Assembly: GCF_004345645.1 (NCBI RefSeq)
Contig: NZ_SLWS01000018.1
Coordinates: forward strand, 111,330-175,329
DNA: 64,000 bases
Reading direction: 5' to 3'
Source: Actinocrispum wychmicini
GTDB lineage: Bacteria > Actinomycetota > Actinomycetes > Mycobacteriales > Pseudonocardiaceae
In this document: positions 17,906-26,597 of the stretch, piece by piece
Layout: the number at the start of each line of letters is the position of its first letter
How positions within the stretch are numbered: the stretch's first letter is position 1
Made by a program: the position numbers and the translations under genes
Notes under the pieces: generated by a model
Told to the model about the DNA's origin: nothing
What the model saw: the letters and a program-made list of their open reading frames with translations, nothing else
The model's database searches: none

Positions 17906-19014
17906 ACCTGGACCTGGACGAACCGACGCTCGCGTTCCGCGACGAAGTCAGATCGTGGCTCGCCGCGAACGCGCCACCGCAACTGCCCTCAATGGACACT
18001 CTCGATGGCTTCGCCGCTCATCGGGACTGGGAGCGACGGTTGTTCGACGCCAGACTCGCCGTGGTGTCGTGGCCTGAGGAGTTCGGTGGTCGTGACGCTT
18101 CGCTGCTGCAATGGGTGATCTTCGAGGAGGAGTACTACGCGGCAGGCGCGCCCGCGCGGGTGAGCCAGAACGGAATCTTCCTGTTGGCGCCGACCTTGTT
18201 CACGCATGGGACGCCCGAGCAGCTCGCCAGGGTGTTGCCGCCGATGGCGAGAGCGGAGGAGATCTGGGCGCAGGCGTGGTCGGAGCCGGAGGCCGGCAGC
18301 GATCTGGCGGCGATCCGCGCGGCCGCCGTGCGGACCGACGGTGGCTGGCTGCTGCGCGGTCAGAAGACGTGGAGTTCACGGGCGACGTTCGCCGACCGTG
18401 GATTCGGGCTGTTCCGCACATCCGGGGAACGTCACCATGGTCTCACGTACTTCATGTTCTCGTTGCGGGCCAAGGGGGTCACTGTCCGGCCGATCGCCCA
18501 ACTGGACGGCGAGCCCGGATTCGCCGAGATCTTCCTCGACGACGTGTTCGTGCCGGACGAGGACGTCATCGGCGAGGTCGGCAACGGTTGGCGGGTGGCG
18601 ATGAGCACCGCCAGCAACGAGCGTGGCCTGTCCCTGCGCAGTCCCGGCAGATTCCTGGCCACCACTCGTCGCCTGGTGGGCCTGTGGCACGACCATCCGG
18701 ATCCCGCGCTGCGCGACCGTGTCGTCGACGCATGGCTCGGCGCGCAGGCGTACCGTCTCTACACCTTCGGTACCGTCACGCGCCTGGCCGAGGGCGGAAC
18801 GCTCGGCGCGGAGTCGAGTGTCAACAAGCTGTTCTGGTCCGAACTGGACATAGCGGCGCACGAGACCGCACTGGAGTTACTCGGCCCTGAGGGCGAGCTT
18901 GACGGTCCGTGGCTCGACGGCTATCTGTTCTCGCTGGCCGGCCCGATCTACGCGGGCACCAACGAGATCCAACGAAACGTGGTCGCCGAGCGGATTCTCG
19001 GCCTGCCCAAGTGA
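17902..19014 (+). CDS. fadE31: Acyl-CoA dehydrogenase FadE31-type
   Basis: A 370-residue ACAD with WSEPEAGSDLAAIRAAAV, RGQKTWSSRATFADRGFGLF and the C-terminal IYAGTNEIQRNVVAERILG motif. ATG 17902 overlaps the hydratase stop. It is followed by a shorter, diverged ACAD, the fadE31-fadE32 arrangement of the mycobacterial KstR2 regulon, where such pairs form heteromeric alpha2beta2 enzymes. It likely dehydrogenates a methyl-branched CoA ester late in ring C/D degradation. Confidence 0.8.
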   Translation: MNLDLDEPTLAFRDEVRSWLAANAPPQLPSMDTLDGFAAHRDWERRLFDARLAVVSWPEEFGGRDASLLQWVIFEEEYYAAGAPARVSQNGIFLLAPTLFTHGTPEQLARVLPPMARAEEIWAQAWSEPEAGSDLAAIRAAAVRTDGGWLLRGQKTWSSRATFADRGFGLFRTSGERHHGLTYFMFSLRAKGVTVRPIAQLDGEPGFAEIFLDDVFVPDEDVIGEVGNGWRVAMSTASNERGLSLRSPGRFLATTRRLVGLWHDHPDPALRDRVVDAWLGAQAYRLYTFGTVTRLAEGGTLGAESSVNKLFWSELDIAAHETALELLGPEGELDGPWLDGYLFSLAGPIYAGTNEIQRNVVAERILGLPK

Positions 19015-19025
19015 CCGGAGCCGCG

Positions 19026-19931
19026 ATGAGATTCGCCCTCACCCCGGAACAGAACCAGTTCGCCGAGACACTCGACGCGGTGTTGGCCAAGTCCGATGTC
19101 GCCCGTCCCTGGGCGGACGGCGACCACACACCCGGCCTCGCGGTCTGGCGCCGGCTCGCCGAACTGGGTGTCACGACCATCGCACAGGAAGGAGACCCCA
19201 CTGATCTGGTCGTCGTGATGGAGGCGATTGGGTTCCACGCGTTACCCGGACCTGCCATCGAGACCATCGCCGTGCTCCCGACATTGCTGGACGGCATGTC
19301 GCTGGGCACTGTGGCCATCCCGCCGCGCGTCCCGTACGCCGTGGACGCGGACGTGGCCGACCGTGTCCTGGTGATCCGCGATGACGTGGTGTTCGACGCC
19401 GAATGTGGGCCACAGGTCGCGTCCGTGGATCCATGTCGACGGCTGTTCACGGTGACCGCGACGACCGAGGTCGCGCGCTTGGGGAACGCTTTCGAACGGG
19501 GCGTTCTGGCTTGCGCCGCGCAGTTGCTGGGAGCCGGACGAGCGTTGCTGGCGCGGTCGGTGGCGTATGCCAAACAGCGAGCCCAGTTCGGTCGGCCCAT
19601 CGGGTCGTTCCAGGCCGTGAAACACCAGTTAGCGAACGTTCACGTCGCCCTGGAACTGGCCCGCCCCCTGGTCTACGGCGCCGCCCTCGACGCAGTGGAC
19701 GTGTCGGGCGCAAAGGTGGCCGCCGGCAACGCGGCCGGCCTGGCCGCCCGGTGCGCCCTGCAAGTCCACGGCGCCATCGGATACACCCGCGAGAACGACC
19801 TCAGCTTCTGGCTGACCAAAGTCCGCGCCCTCCGCTCAGCCTGGGGCACCGAATCCATCCACCGCGCTCAGATCCTGACCAATCTCCATCCACGAAAGCA
19901 ATCCAGCCCCGAGGAGGCCCCAACCAGCTAA
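19026..19931 (+). CDS. fadE32: Acyl-CoA dehydrogenase FadE32-type partner subunit
   Basis: A 301-residue short ACAD starting MRFALTPEQNQFAETLDAV. The middle beta-domain is reduced and the YAKQRAQFGRPIGSFQAVKH helix is kept, with LQVHGAIGYTRENDLSFW near the C-terminus. It is shorter than FadE31, fitting the subunit roles of heteromeric steroid ACADs. A GGAG site precedes ATG 19026. A GTG at 19011 overlapping the fadE31 stop is an alternative. It is the last gene of the rightward KstR2 arm; which half supplies the catalytic base was not resolved. Confidence 0.75.
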   Translation: MRFALTPEQNQFAETLDAVLAKSDVARPWADGDHTPGLAVWRRLAELGVTTIAQEGDPTDLVVVMEAIGFHALPGPAIETIAVLPTLLDGMSLGTVAIPPRVPYAVDADVADRVLVIRDDVVFDAECGPQVASVDPCRRLFTVTATTEVARLGNAFERGVLACAAQLLGAGRALLARSVAYAKQRAQFGRPIGSFQAVKHQLANVHVALELARPLVYGAALDAVDVSGAKVAAGNAAGLAARCALQVHGAIGYTRENDLSFWLTKVRALRSAWGTESIHRAQILTNLHPRKQSSPEEAPTS

Positions 19932-20497
19932 CCATCAACCTGCCTCCAAGGCGTCACTCCATGACGCCCGTACCGAACGAGCTCGCCAGCAATTCTCCGG
20001 TGAACTCCCACGCAACGGACCACGCGCGTTCGCCATGGCGCGATCTCGACCCCTTGTGTTCATCGGCTCGGACTTGGCACAACCGGGGGCGAGTCGGTCG
20101 GACTGCTCAGCGGCGGCCGGGCAGTCATGCACGCGGTGCATAGTGCGCAGTGGACAGTGGCACCGGGCACCGGGTTACGCCACTGGCAATGCGATCTGCC
20201 TGTGTCGCCACGCAGGCAGGTCTTCCGACCCACCACTCGGCGCCGGGAGCCGAGAGTGCACCCGCCTACTAGGGAGTGGGTGGTCAGGCGCAGTGCAGAT
20301 CGGGCAGCAACCGGACTGGACTGCAACGCAAACCGGACACCGGGCCGGACACCAATGCAGGCTGGGCATCGGGCTCACTGAGCATCCGCCTCCGGCCAGA
20401 CACCGAGCGGACCAGACAACAACGCGAACCGGCACCAGGCAGACTGCGCAATGACCCGGGGCCGGGCACCAGGCGGACTGCGCAGCGCTTCGAGCTG

Positions 20498-20780
20498 GGC
20501 AGGGAATCGAACTGGGCGGCGATTGGGGCGCGCGGAGATAGGGATGGTCGGCGATTGAGATGGGCAGGTGATTCGAACTGGACGGTGATTTGAGACGGGC
20601 AGCGATTGAGATGGGCGGCGTTTGGGGATGGGCAGGTGATTGGGTGATTGAGATGGGCAGGTGATTCGAGCTGGGCGGTGATTTGGGATGGGCGGCGATT
20701 GGGGGCGGGCGACGTTTGGGGATGCGCGGCGTTTGGGATGGGCGGCGATAGGGCGATAGGGATGGGCGGCGATTGGGGGT
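20498..20780. repeat. Degenerate tandem repeat field, about 15 units of 16-18 bp
   Basis: Units resemble GGGCGGCGATTGGGGAT with substitutions (CAGGTGATTCGAACT, CGGCGTTTGGGGAT, CGGTGATTTGGGAT). Unit length changes between 16, 17, 18 and longer composites, so no reading frame is preserved. Base composition is strongly G-rich on the plus strand. Confidence 0.8.
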
Positions 20781-21020
20781 GGCGCCGACCGGACAGGAGC
20801 GCGAACCGGTCAGCTCTCGTGAACTGGCCACTGCGTGCAGCGGCCATGGCGCCGACCAGGCGGCACGCATCCAGCCCATGGCATGACTCACGCCGCGGCG
20901 CCAGCCGCGACACGACCCTCGCGCGCGCCCCAGCCACGGGCAGGCACAGGCCGGGCTGCGGCACAGCCCGGGTGCGCAACCACGGCTGAGGCGCATCGCA
21001 TGCCGCTGCCGGAGGTCCGC

Positions 21021-21085
21021 CGTGGCAGGAGGCAGGTCGTGGCGGGAGATCTGCCGTGGCGGGAGGCAGGTCGTGGCGGGAGATC
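21021..21085. repeat. Direct repeat of 31 bp, period 34
   Basis: Positions 21021-21051 and 21055-21085 are identical except for one base (CGTGGCaGGAGGCAGG versus CGTGGCgGGAGGCAGG). Inside each copy, GTGGCGGGAGAT-like pieces repeat again, giving a nested structure. Confidence 0.8.
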
Positions 21086-21160
21086 GGCCACGGCACAAGC
21101 AGGCTCGCGGCCTGAAACGACCTCAGCACGACACTGGCCATGGCCTGGACCCAACCATGG

Positions 21161-21205
21161 CACAACGCAGCCATAGCCTGAGCCAACCGCAGCACAACGC
21201 AGCCA
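21161..21205. repeat. Direct repeat CACAACGCAGCCA, period 32
   Basis: The 13-bp word occurs at 21161-21173 and 21193-21205 within a stretch built from variants of CCATGG, CAACGCAGCC and CCTGA. Confidence 0.65.
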
Positions 21206-21390
21206 CGGGTCTGAACCCAGCCATGGCACGCAAGCGATGGCCTGAAGTCGGTCGTGGTGTCGACAGGGTGGGCGGTGACGCCGTCGTCGCACTGCTGCCC
21301 GGTTGAGCTGGCTGTTGCCGTGGGCTGGGCTGTTTATGCTGGTCAGGGGTTGTTCGTAACGGTGGGGGTCGTTCACCGCAACTGGTTAGT

Positions 21391-21963
21391 GTGAGTGAGC
21401 CTGTGGAGCGAGTTGAGGTGAGCGAGCCTGTGGGTCCGCCTGACTTGAGTGGGGCGGCGGCGGAGTTCGAGCGAATATATCGGGCGCATGTTGGGGAGAT
21501 CACTGCTTATTTCGCGCGGCGGACGGTTGAGGCGCAGACCGTCGCGGATCTCACGGCGGACACCTTTGTGCAGGCGATCGGTTCGTTTGGCAGTTTCGAT
21601 CCGGCTCGGGGGCATGCGCGGGGGTGGTTGTTCGGGATCGCGCGGCGGGTTTTCGCGCAGCATTGTGAGCGGACCAGTCGGGGGCGGGACACCGTTGTGC
21701 GGTTGGCGGGGCGTCGGGTGCTTGATGTCGATGAGACCGCTGAGCTGGTTGCCCGGGTCGATGCTGAGCGGGACGGGCGTGGGTTGGTGGAGGCGATGAC
21801 CGCGCTGCCGGCCGGGGATCGGGAGGCCGTGGAGTTGGTGGACATCGCTGGGCTCGGGCGCGGGGAGGCCGCGGCCGCGCTGGGGATCACGTTGGGAGCG
21901 TTGCGGATCAGGTTGTTCCGGGCTCGGGGTCGACTGCGGAAGATTGTGGGTGAGAAGTCATGA
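21391..21963 (+). CDS. ECF-type RNA polymerase sigma factor
   Basis: 190 residues. Region 2 (about 25-95) includes FERIYRAHVGEITAYFARR, DLTADTFVQAIGSF and RGWLFGIARRVFAQH. Region 4 (about 130-187) includes LPAGDREAVELVDIAGLGRG and LGALRIRLFRARGRL. It overlaps the next gene in an ATGA, the usual layout of a sigma factor with its membrane regulator. The first codons contain a duplicated VSEPV segment, so GTG 21418 is an alternative start. Third-position base use is less GC-biased than in the steroid genes. Target genes are unknown. Confidence 0.8.
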   Translation: MSEPVERVEVSEPVGPPDLSGAAAEFERIYRAHVGEITAYFARRTVEAQTVADLTADTFVQAIGSFGSFDPARGHARGWLFGIARRVFAQHCERTSRGRDTVVRLAGRRVLDVDETAELVARVDAERDGRGLVEAMTALPAGDREAVELVDIAGLGRGEAAAALGITLGALRIRLFRARGRLRKIVGEKS

Positions 21964-22526
21964 GCAAGTTCGAGGATCAGCTGTTCGACGACCTGATTCG
22001 GGCGCATGGGCCGACACTCGCGGAAGTGGAACGGCCGGCAGTGAAGCGGATCAGGACGTCCGTGTGGGTCGCGGCGGGAGCTGTGGGGTTGGCTGGGGCG
22101 ACGACGGCCGGGGTGGTGTTGTTCACCGGCGGGACGCCGGCTTACGCGGTGGACCAGCATTCGGACGGCTCGGTCACCGTGTCCATTCGGGACATGACCG
22201 CGATCGACGACATGAACCGGGAGCTGGCCAGGCGTCGGATACCCGTTGTCGCCGTCCCGATGCGAACAGGCTGCCCGCGACCGCCCGTGGACAGGCTGCC
22301 GCACGATACGACCATGCCGAAGTGGGGTTTCGGTTTCGACTCCGACACCAAAGCCGGCTCGGTGACTGTCGAGGCGACCGCGAACACCGACCAGAAGTTG
22401 GTGTTGGCCGTGGGAACCGACGAGCACGGCAAGGTGTTGCTCGGCGTCATGATATCGACACACGTGCCGGAATGTCTGCCACTGGAGCCGATCAACGAGA
22501 CGGGAACGCCCGCGCCGACCACGTAA
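21960..22526 (+). CDS. Single-pass membrane protein encoded with the sigma factor
   Basis: 188 residues: a short cytoplasmic part (about 1-35), one membrane segment (about 37-57, VAAGAVGLAGATTAGVVLF) and an outside domain of about 130 residues with a GGTPAYAVDQHSDGSVTVSI stretch. Overlap with the sigma gene and the topology suggest an anti-sigma or sigma-associated surface sensor. There is no zinc-binding anti-sigma motif, so regulation of the sigma factor is inference. Confidence 0.65.
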   Translation: MSKFEDQLFDDLIRAHGPTLAEVERPAVKRIRTSVWVAAGAVGLAGATTAGVVLFTGGTPAYAVDQHSDGSVTVSIRDMTAIDDMNRELARRRIPVVAVPMRTGCPRPPVDRLPHDTTMPKWGFGFDSDTKAGSVTVEATANTDQKLVLAVGTDEHGKVLLGVMISTHVPECLPLEPINETGTPAPTT

Positions 22527-22532
22527 GGCGGC

Positions 22533-23477
22533 TCAGCGCAAGGCGGCCAGCAACATCGGGAACGAGTTGTGCAGGGCGCGCTGCCAGTAGGGCCAGTCGT
22601 GGTGGCCCGGACCGTAGAAGTCCGTTGTGACGTTCACGTGCTTGGCACGGAGTTGGTCGGCTGTGGCGACTGACTGCTCACCGAGCAGTTGTTCCAGGCC
22701 GTCCACGCCAGAACCAGGCGGATCGAACGGGCCGGGCTGTCCGTTGCCGGCCGAGAGGTACACCGGGATGCCGCGCAGCCGCCCGGCGAGGTCGAACGGG
22801 TTGTGGGCGGTCCAGGTGGCGGCGTCGGCCACTGGGTCGCCCCAGAGGGTGCGGGGGTCGGCGCCGGCGCCTCGGGCGATCGACTGGACCAGGTTCGTGC
22901 TGCGCGTCCCCTGGTAGGTGGTGTGCACGACGCCGCTGAACGAGGCCGCCGCACGGAAGAAGCCGGGATGCCTTGCCGCGTAGGACAAAGCGCCGAAGCC
23001 ACCCATGGACAGGCCGGCGACGACGCGCTGGTGGCCGGACCGGAACCGCTGTTCCAGCAGCCGGCGCAGCTCGGTGAGGTGGAATGTCTCCCAGGCCGGG
23101 CCGGTGTTCCAGTTCGTGTAGAAGCCGCCGGTGCCGCCTTCGGGCATCACGATCAGCACGTCGGTGCGTGCGGTGAACGCTTCGACGTCCGTCTTCGTGG
23201 TCCACGACCGGTATCCCGTGTCACCGTCGCAACATCCGTGCAGCAGGTACAGGGTCGGCCATGCGCGGTGCGGGAACCGTTGCCAGTCCGGCGGGAGCAG
23301 CAGGCGGACACCGACGTCGTGGCCGACCGCGTCGGAGTGCACGGTCAGTTCGACCAGCCGGTCGTCCAGCTGCTGGGACCGGACGATCCACGCGCCTGCG
23401 GTCTGCGCGGCGGCGGGAAGCGTGACGAGGAGGTTGACCAGCACGACGAAGGCGAGCAGCAGTCCCCGAAAGCGCAT
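22533..23477 (-). CDS. Secreted alpha/beta-hydrolase esterase (antigen 85 / esterase D fold)
   Basis: 314 residues with an N-terminal signal peptide (about 1-25, ending PAAAQ). Nucleophile Ser is in VAGLSMGGFGALSYAAR. LYLLHGCCDGDTGYRSW provides the oxyanion region, and a C-terminal GPGHHDWPYWQ supplies the catalytic His. This pattern is shared by antigen-85-like mycolyltransferases and secreted esterases. Substrate is not predictable. It converges with the sigma operon with a 6-bp gap. Confidence 0.8.
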   Translation of the reverse strand: MRFRGLLLAFVVLVNLLVTLPAAAQTAGAWIVRSQQLDDRLVELTVHSDAVGHDVGVRLLLPPDWQRFPHRAWPTLYLLHGCCDGDTGYRSWTTKTDVEAFTARTDVLIVMPEGGTGGFYTNWNTGPAWETFHLTELRRLLEQRFRSGHQRVVAGLSMGGFGALSYAARHPGFFRAAASFSGVVHTTYQGTRSTNLVQSIARGAGADPRTLWGDPVADAATWTAHNPFDLAGRLRGIPVYLSAGNGQPGPFDPPGSGVDGLEQLLGEQSVATADQLRAKHVNVTTDFYGPGHHDWPYWQRALHNSFPMLLAALR

Positions 23478-23527
23478 TCCTGACCTCCGTTGGCCGGTAC
23501 TGTCTTTCCAACATGGGCCAGCGGTCG

Positions 23528-23953
23528 TCAGCTGTCAACCCGCTCCGTTTCGGCCTGGACGCGCAGGAACCGGCGGTATTCCACGATGGCGCCGAGCCCG
23601 CCGACGGCCAGGCCGGCGCACGCGACGCAGGCGAGCTGCAGCCACACCGTGGGCTGTTGGGCGAACGAACTGAGCTCCGCGCGTACGTAGTCCGCGGCGG
23701 CGAACAGGCCCCCGACCCCACCGGCGAACATCACGGCGCAGCTCAGGACGGGCAGCCGGAACACCATGGCGCCGATGGCCAGCATGGCGGCGACGACCGC
23801 GACCATCACCCCGCCCCACGGCGACCCCTGGTAGGGCACGAAGAGAGCGATGTCCTGCTGAACGTCGATCCACGGGTACGACGAGGCGTAGAGGAGCAGG
23901 CCGGACAGCAGCACGAACGTCAGGTTGAGTCCCAACCACCTAGGCGCGAGCAC
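23528..23953 (-). CDS. Small integral membrane protein, function unknown
   Basis: 141 residues with four predicted membrane segments (about 8-25, 45-65, 70-88 and 103-125), and a basic C-terminal tail EYRRFLRVQAETERVDS. No known domain is recognised. It lies between the esterase and the kinase on the same strand, starting with GTG. Confidence 0.55.
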   Translation of the reverse strand: MLAPRWLGLNLTFVLLSGLLLYASSYPWIDVQQDIALFVPYQGSPWGGVMVAVVAAMLAIGAMVFRLPVLSCAVMFAGGVGGLFAAADYVRAELSSFAQQPTVWLQLACVACAGLAVGGLGAIVEYRRFLRVQAETERVDS

Positions 23954-23980
23954 GGGTCAAGATAACCCGACAATCCCGAC

Positions 23981-24002
23981 TCCGTGGTGCCGAAACCACG
24001 GA
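23981..24002 (-). terminator. Hairpin after the Ser/Thr kinase gene
   Basis: An 8-bp perfect stem TCCGTGGT/ACCACGGA with a six-base loop GCCGAA, four bases downstream of the kinase stop on the minus strand. Confidence 0.55.
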
Positions 24003-24006
24003 CGGG

Positions 24007-25491
24007 TCACTTGGTGTCGGAGTCGATCTTCAGCTGTCCGCCGGTCCGGACGACCCGGACCTGCTTGTGCTGTTGGTTGCCGTTGGCGTACGTGACGTCC
24101 ACCGGCACGGTGACCGAGCCGTCCTGGTTGGGGGTGACGCCGTTCGCGTTGCGTGAGCTGAGCTGCGGGTACGCGGACCAGTACTGCTGGAACTGCTCCA
24201 GGCCGCCGTAGGTCGCCTGGCCCTGCGGGGTGAGCATGGCCCAACGCGTGGCCGCGTCGCCCGAGCCGTAGTAGTTGATCACCAGGCGGCCGGCCGAACT
24301 CCAGTCGATCGCGCCTTCGTTGGCCACCGAGGACGGCGGCGTGGAGCTGGAGGACTGCGGCGACTCCGAGGGCGGGACGGTCACGATGACCGTGCCGGGC
24401 GGGCTCTGGATCGGTGTCGGGCCCGCGCCGGACGATCCCTTCGAGCTGAGCAGCGTGGCCACCAGGCCGCCCAGGACGGCCGCCGCGACGATCGCACCGA
24501 TGACGACCAGCGCGCGCCGGCCGCGGCCGGGTTGGGCCGGTTCGTCGGATCTTGGCGGCGGCGGGGGTGGCGGTGGTGTCGGTTCGATCGGAGTCGGGAC
24601 AGGCGCGGGCGGCGCGGGTACCGCGGCCTTCGACGGTGTGGCGGCGACCAGCGTGGGCTGGGCGGGCGCCTTGACGGGCACGGGCGGCGGGGCGACCACG
24701 CCGACGCCGTTGGCCAGCACGGACAGGGTCGCGACCACCTCGGGCATGGTCGGCCGCTCGTCCGCCTGGCTGCTGAGCAGGCGCATCAACGGCATGGTCA
24801 ACGGCCCGGCGTGGGCCGGCTCAGGCACGTTCCCCATGGCCACGGCGTAGAGCTGGGCCAGCGGGTTGTCCTTGAAGCCGTACGGCGGCTGGCCTTCGAC
24901 CGCGTGGTAGAGGGTCGCGCCGAGGGAGAACACGTCCGAGGCGCGGGTCGGGTCCTGGCCGCGGGCGACTTCGGGCGCCAGGTACGCGGGCGTACCGGCG
25001 AGCATGCCGGCCGAGGACTGGGTCAGGGTGCCTTCGTCGACCGAGCGGGAGATGCCGAAGTCGGTGATCTTCACCTGGCCGGTGTCGTCGATCAGGATGT
25101 TGCCCGGCTTGACGTCCCGGTGCACGATGCCGGCGGCGTGCGCGGCGGTCAGCGCGGTGGCGACCTGCTCGCCGATCTGGGCCGCTTCCTGGGGCGAGAG
25201 GGTGCCGCGCTCGGACAACAGCCGGGAGAGGCTGCGCGACGGCAGGTATTCCATGATCAGGCAGGGGTCGCCCTCGTGCTCGGCCACATCGAACAACGCG
25301 ATGGCGTTGCGGTGCTGCAGTCGGGCGGCCAGCCGCCCTTCGCGCATCGCGCGGCGGCGCGCGTCCTCGGCCTGGGTGTCGGACAGGCCGGCGCGCACCA
25401 TCAGTTGCTTGATGGCGACCGTACGATCCAGCCGCTCGTCACGTGCCTGCCAGACGATGCCCATCGCGCCGCTGCCGATGGTGTCCAGCAA
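24007..25491 (-). CDS. PknB-like transmembrane Ser/Thr protein kinase
   Basis: 494 residues from the first canonical start. Gly loop IGSGAMGIVW, Lys in VAIKQL, catalytic HRDVKPGN (about 124-131), DFG at about 144-146 and APE-like LAPEVARG. A Pro-rich linker leads to a membrane segment (VVIGAIVAAAVLGGLVATLL) and an extracellular domain of about 120 residues, with no PASTA repeats. The canonical TTG start cuts the first kinase strand. The frame stays open upstream to encode KGQLVAGRYRLLDTIG, and an ideal GAGGAAGAG ribosome site (25534-25542) points at an ATC codon at 25525-25527, where homologs have a start. Confidence 0.85.
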   Translation of the reverse strand: MLDTIGSGAMGIVWQARDERLDRTVAIKQLMVRAGLSDTQAEDARRRAMREGRLAARLQHRNAIALFDVAEHEGDPCLIMEYLPSRSLSRLLSERGTLSPQEAAQIGEQVATALTAAHAAGIVHRDVKPGNILIDDTGQVKITDFGISRSVDEGTLTQSSAGMLAGTPAYLAPEVARGQDPTRASDVFSLGATLYHAVEGQPPYGFKDNPLAQLYAVAMGNVPEPAHAGPLTMPLMRLLSSQADERPTMPEVVATLSVLANGVGVVAPPPVPVKAPAQPTLVAATPSKAAVPAPPAPVPTPIEPTPPPPPPPPRSDEPAQPGRGRRALVVIGAIVAAAVLGGLVATLLSSKGSSGAGPTPIQSPPGTVIVTVPPSESPQSSSSTPPSSVANEGAIDWSSAGRLVINYYGSGDAATRWAMLTPQGQATYGGLEQFQQYWSAYPQLSSRNANGVTPNQDGSVTVPVDVTYANGNQQHKQVRVVRTGGQLKIDSDTK

Positions 25492-25610
25492 CCGGTAGCG
25501 ACCGGCGACCAGCTGACCTTTTTCGATGGCGGACTCTTCCTCGCGTGCTTGTACCGGACGCCGTCAACCTTATCGAATCGCCCCCACGTTAGAGTGACAC
25601 GGTCATAGCA

Positions 25611-25630
25611 AACCAAGCGATTGTTTGGTT
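25611..25630. promoter_or_regulatory. Inverted repeat ahead of the FadE gene, near-match to the KstR2 box
   Basis: AACCAA and TTGGTT arms enclose GCGATTGT. Within it, ACCAAGCGATTGTT (25612-25625) fits the KstR2 consensus AnCAAGnnCTTGnT at all but one fixed position. It lies about 10 bp before the ACAD start, a typical repressor position. Confidence 0.5.
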
Positions 25631-25640
25631 GAATGGCGGC

Positions 25641-26597
25641 ATGTCGAACGTGGAGCACGAAGCACTGCGCGACACCGTCCGACAAATGTTGGCCCGCAAG
25701 GCCAACAGTGCGGACGTGCGGGCCGCGAACGGTTATTCCGAATCACTCTGGCGCGCCCTGTGCGAAGACATCGGAGTGGCCGCGATCACCGTGCCGGAGG
25801 AGTTCGGCGGCGCCGGCGCCACCCTGCTCGAAGCGCACATCGTGCTCGAGGAGATCGGTCGCACGCTCGCACCCGTTCCGATGCTCGGCACGGTTCTCGC
25901 CACCGAAGCCCTGCTGCGAAGCGGCAATCCGGCCGCGTGCGCACGTCTCCTCCCCGGCATCGCCGACGGTTCGACCGTCGCCACGGTCGCCTGGCCGGAT
26001 CTCGACGACTACGTCCTCAACGGAGACATAGCGGACATCATCCTGGCGGTGACCGACGACGGCCTGGTCGAGATCACGCCGACACGCCGGGAGAACACGC
26101 CGGCCATGGACATCACCCGCCGGTTGGCAAAAGTCGACTTCACGGCCGCCTCACATCTGGGGGCCGCGTCCCCGCAACTGCGCGCCATCGCATGTATTTC
26201 GCTCAGTGCCGAACAGGTCGGCGCCGCACAACGCTGCCTGGACATGACCGTCGAGTACACGAAGACACGTGTCCAGTTCGGCCGTCCCATCGGTGGTTTC
26301 CAGGCGTTGAAACACCGGATGGCGGACATGTACGTCCTGGTGGAGACCGCTCGGTCCATCTCGTACGCGGCCGTCGACGACCTCTCGCTGGCGTCCGCCG
26401 CGAAGGCGCACTGCTCGACCGCGCTGTCCACTGTGGCCGGTGAGATGGTCCAGCTGCACGGCGGTATCGCGATCACCTGGGAACACGACGCGCACCTCTA
26501 CCTCAAACGGGCGCACGGCAGCGCACAGCTGTTCGGCGGGCCGCGTGAGCACGTGTCGAACGTTGCTAGAGCCAGTCGGCGTGTCGCGGCCAGGTGA
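25641..26597 (+). CDS. Short acyl-CoA dehydrogenase, steroid-type partner subunit (FadE32/33-like)
   Basis: 318 residues starting MSNVEHEALRDTVRQMLARK. VPEEFGGAGATLLEA sits in the N-terminal domain. The middle domain is trimmed, then come EYTKTRVQFGRPIGGFQALKHRMADMY and a C-terminal MVQLHGGIAITWEHDAHLYLKRAHG. Length and layout match the small subunits of heteromeric steroid ACADs. It has no same-strand neighbour and overlaps the end of hsaB by 32 bp in convergent orientation. A KstR2-like repeat lies upstream. ATG 25641 was chosen over TTG 25629, which lies in the repeat. FadE33 is one possible identity. Confidence 0.72.
   Translation: MSNVEHEALRDTVRQMLARKANSADVRAANGYSESLWRALCEDIGVAAITVPEEFGGAGATLLEAHIVLEEIGRTLAPVPMLGTVLATEALLRSGNPAACARLLPGIADGSTVATVAWPDLDDYVLNGDIADIILAVTDDGLVEITPTRRENTPAMDITRRLAKVDFTAASHLGAASPQLRAIACISLSAEQVGAAQRCLDMTVEYTKTRVQFGRPIGGFQALKHRMADMYVLVETARSISYAAVDDLSLASAAKAHCSTALSTVAGEMVQLHGGIAITWEHDAHLYLKRAHGSAQLFGGPREHVSNVARASRRVAAR

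Larger units (their letters stand above)
19932..21390. other. 1.46-kb region without a convincing gene
   Basis: Open frames exist on both strands (for example 20035-20454 plus, 20175-21098 minus). They have no recognisable domain and consist of low-complexity repeats with no ribosome site. Most of the interval from about 20280 to 21260 is made of degenerate direct repeats of several kinds, listed separately. The last 90 bp should contain the promoter of the sigma factor gene. Confidence 0.6.

Noticed and set aside
19973..21098. Long open frames on both strands across the repeat field (for example 307 codons on the minus strand)
   Set aside because: They consist of degenerate Pro/Ser/His/Ala-rich repeats, lack ribosome sites and domains, and unit lengths break any frame, so they are by-products of GC bias and repetition.
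20498..21205. Possible CRISPR array
   Set aside because: Units are contiguous and degenerate with no unique spacers of even length, and no cas genes are nearby.
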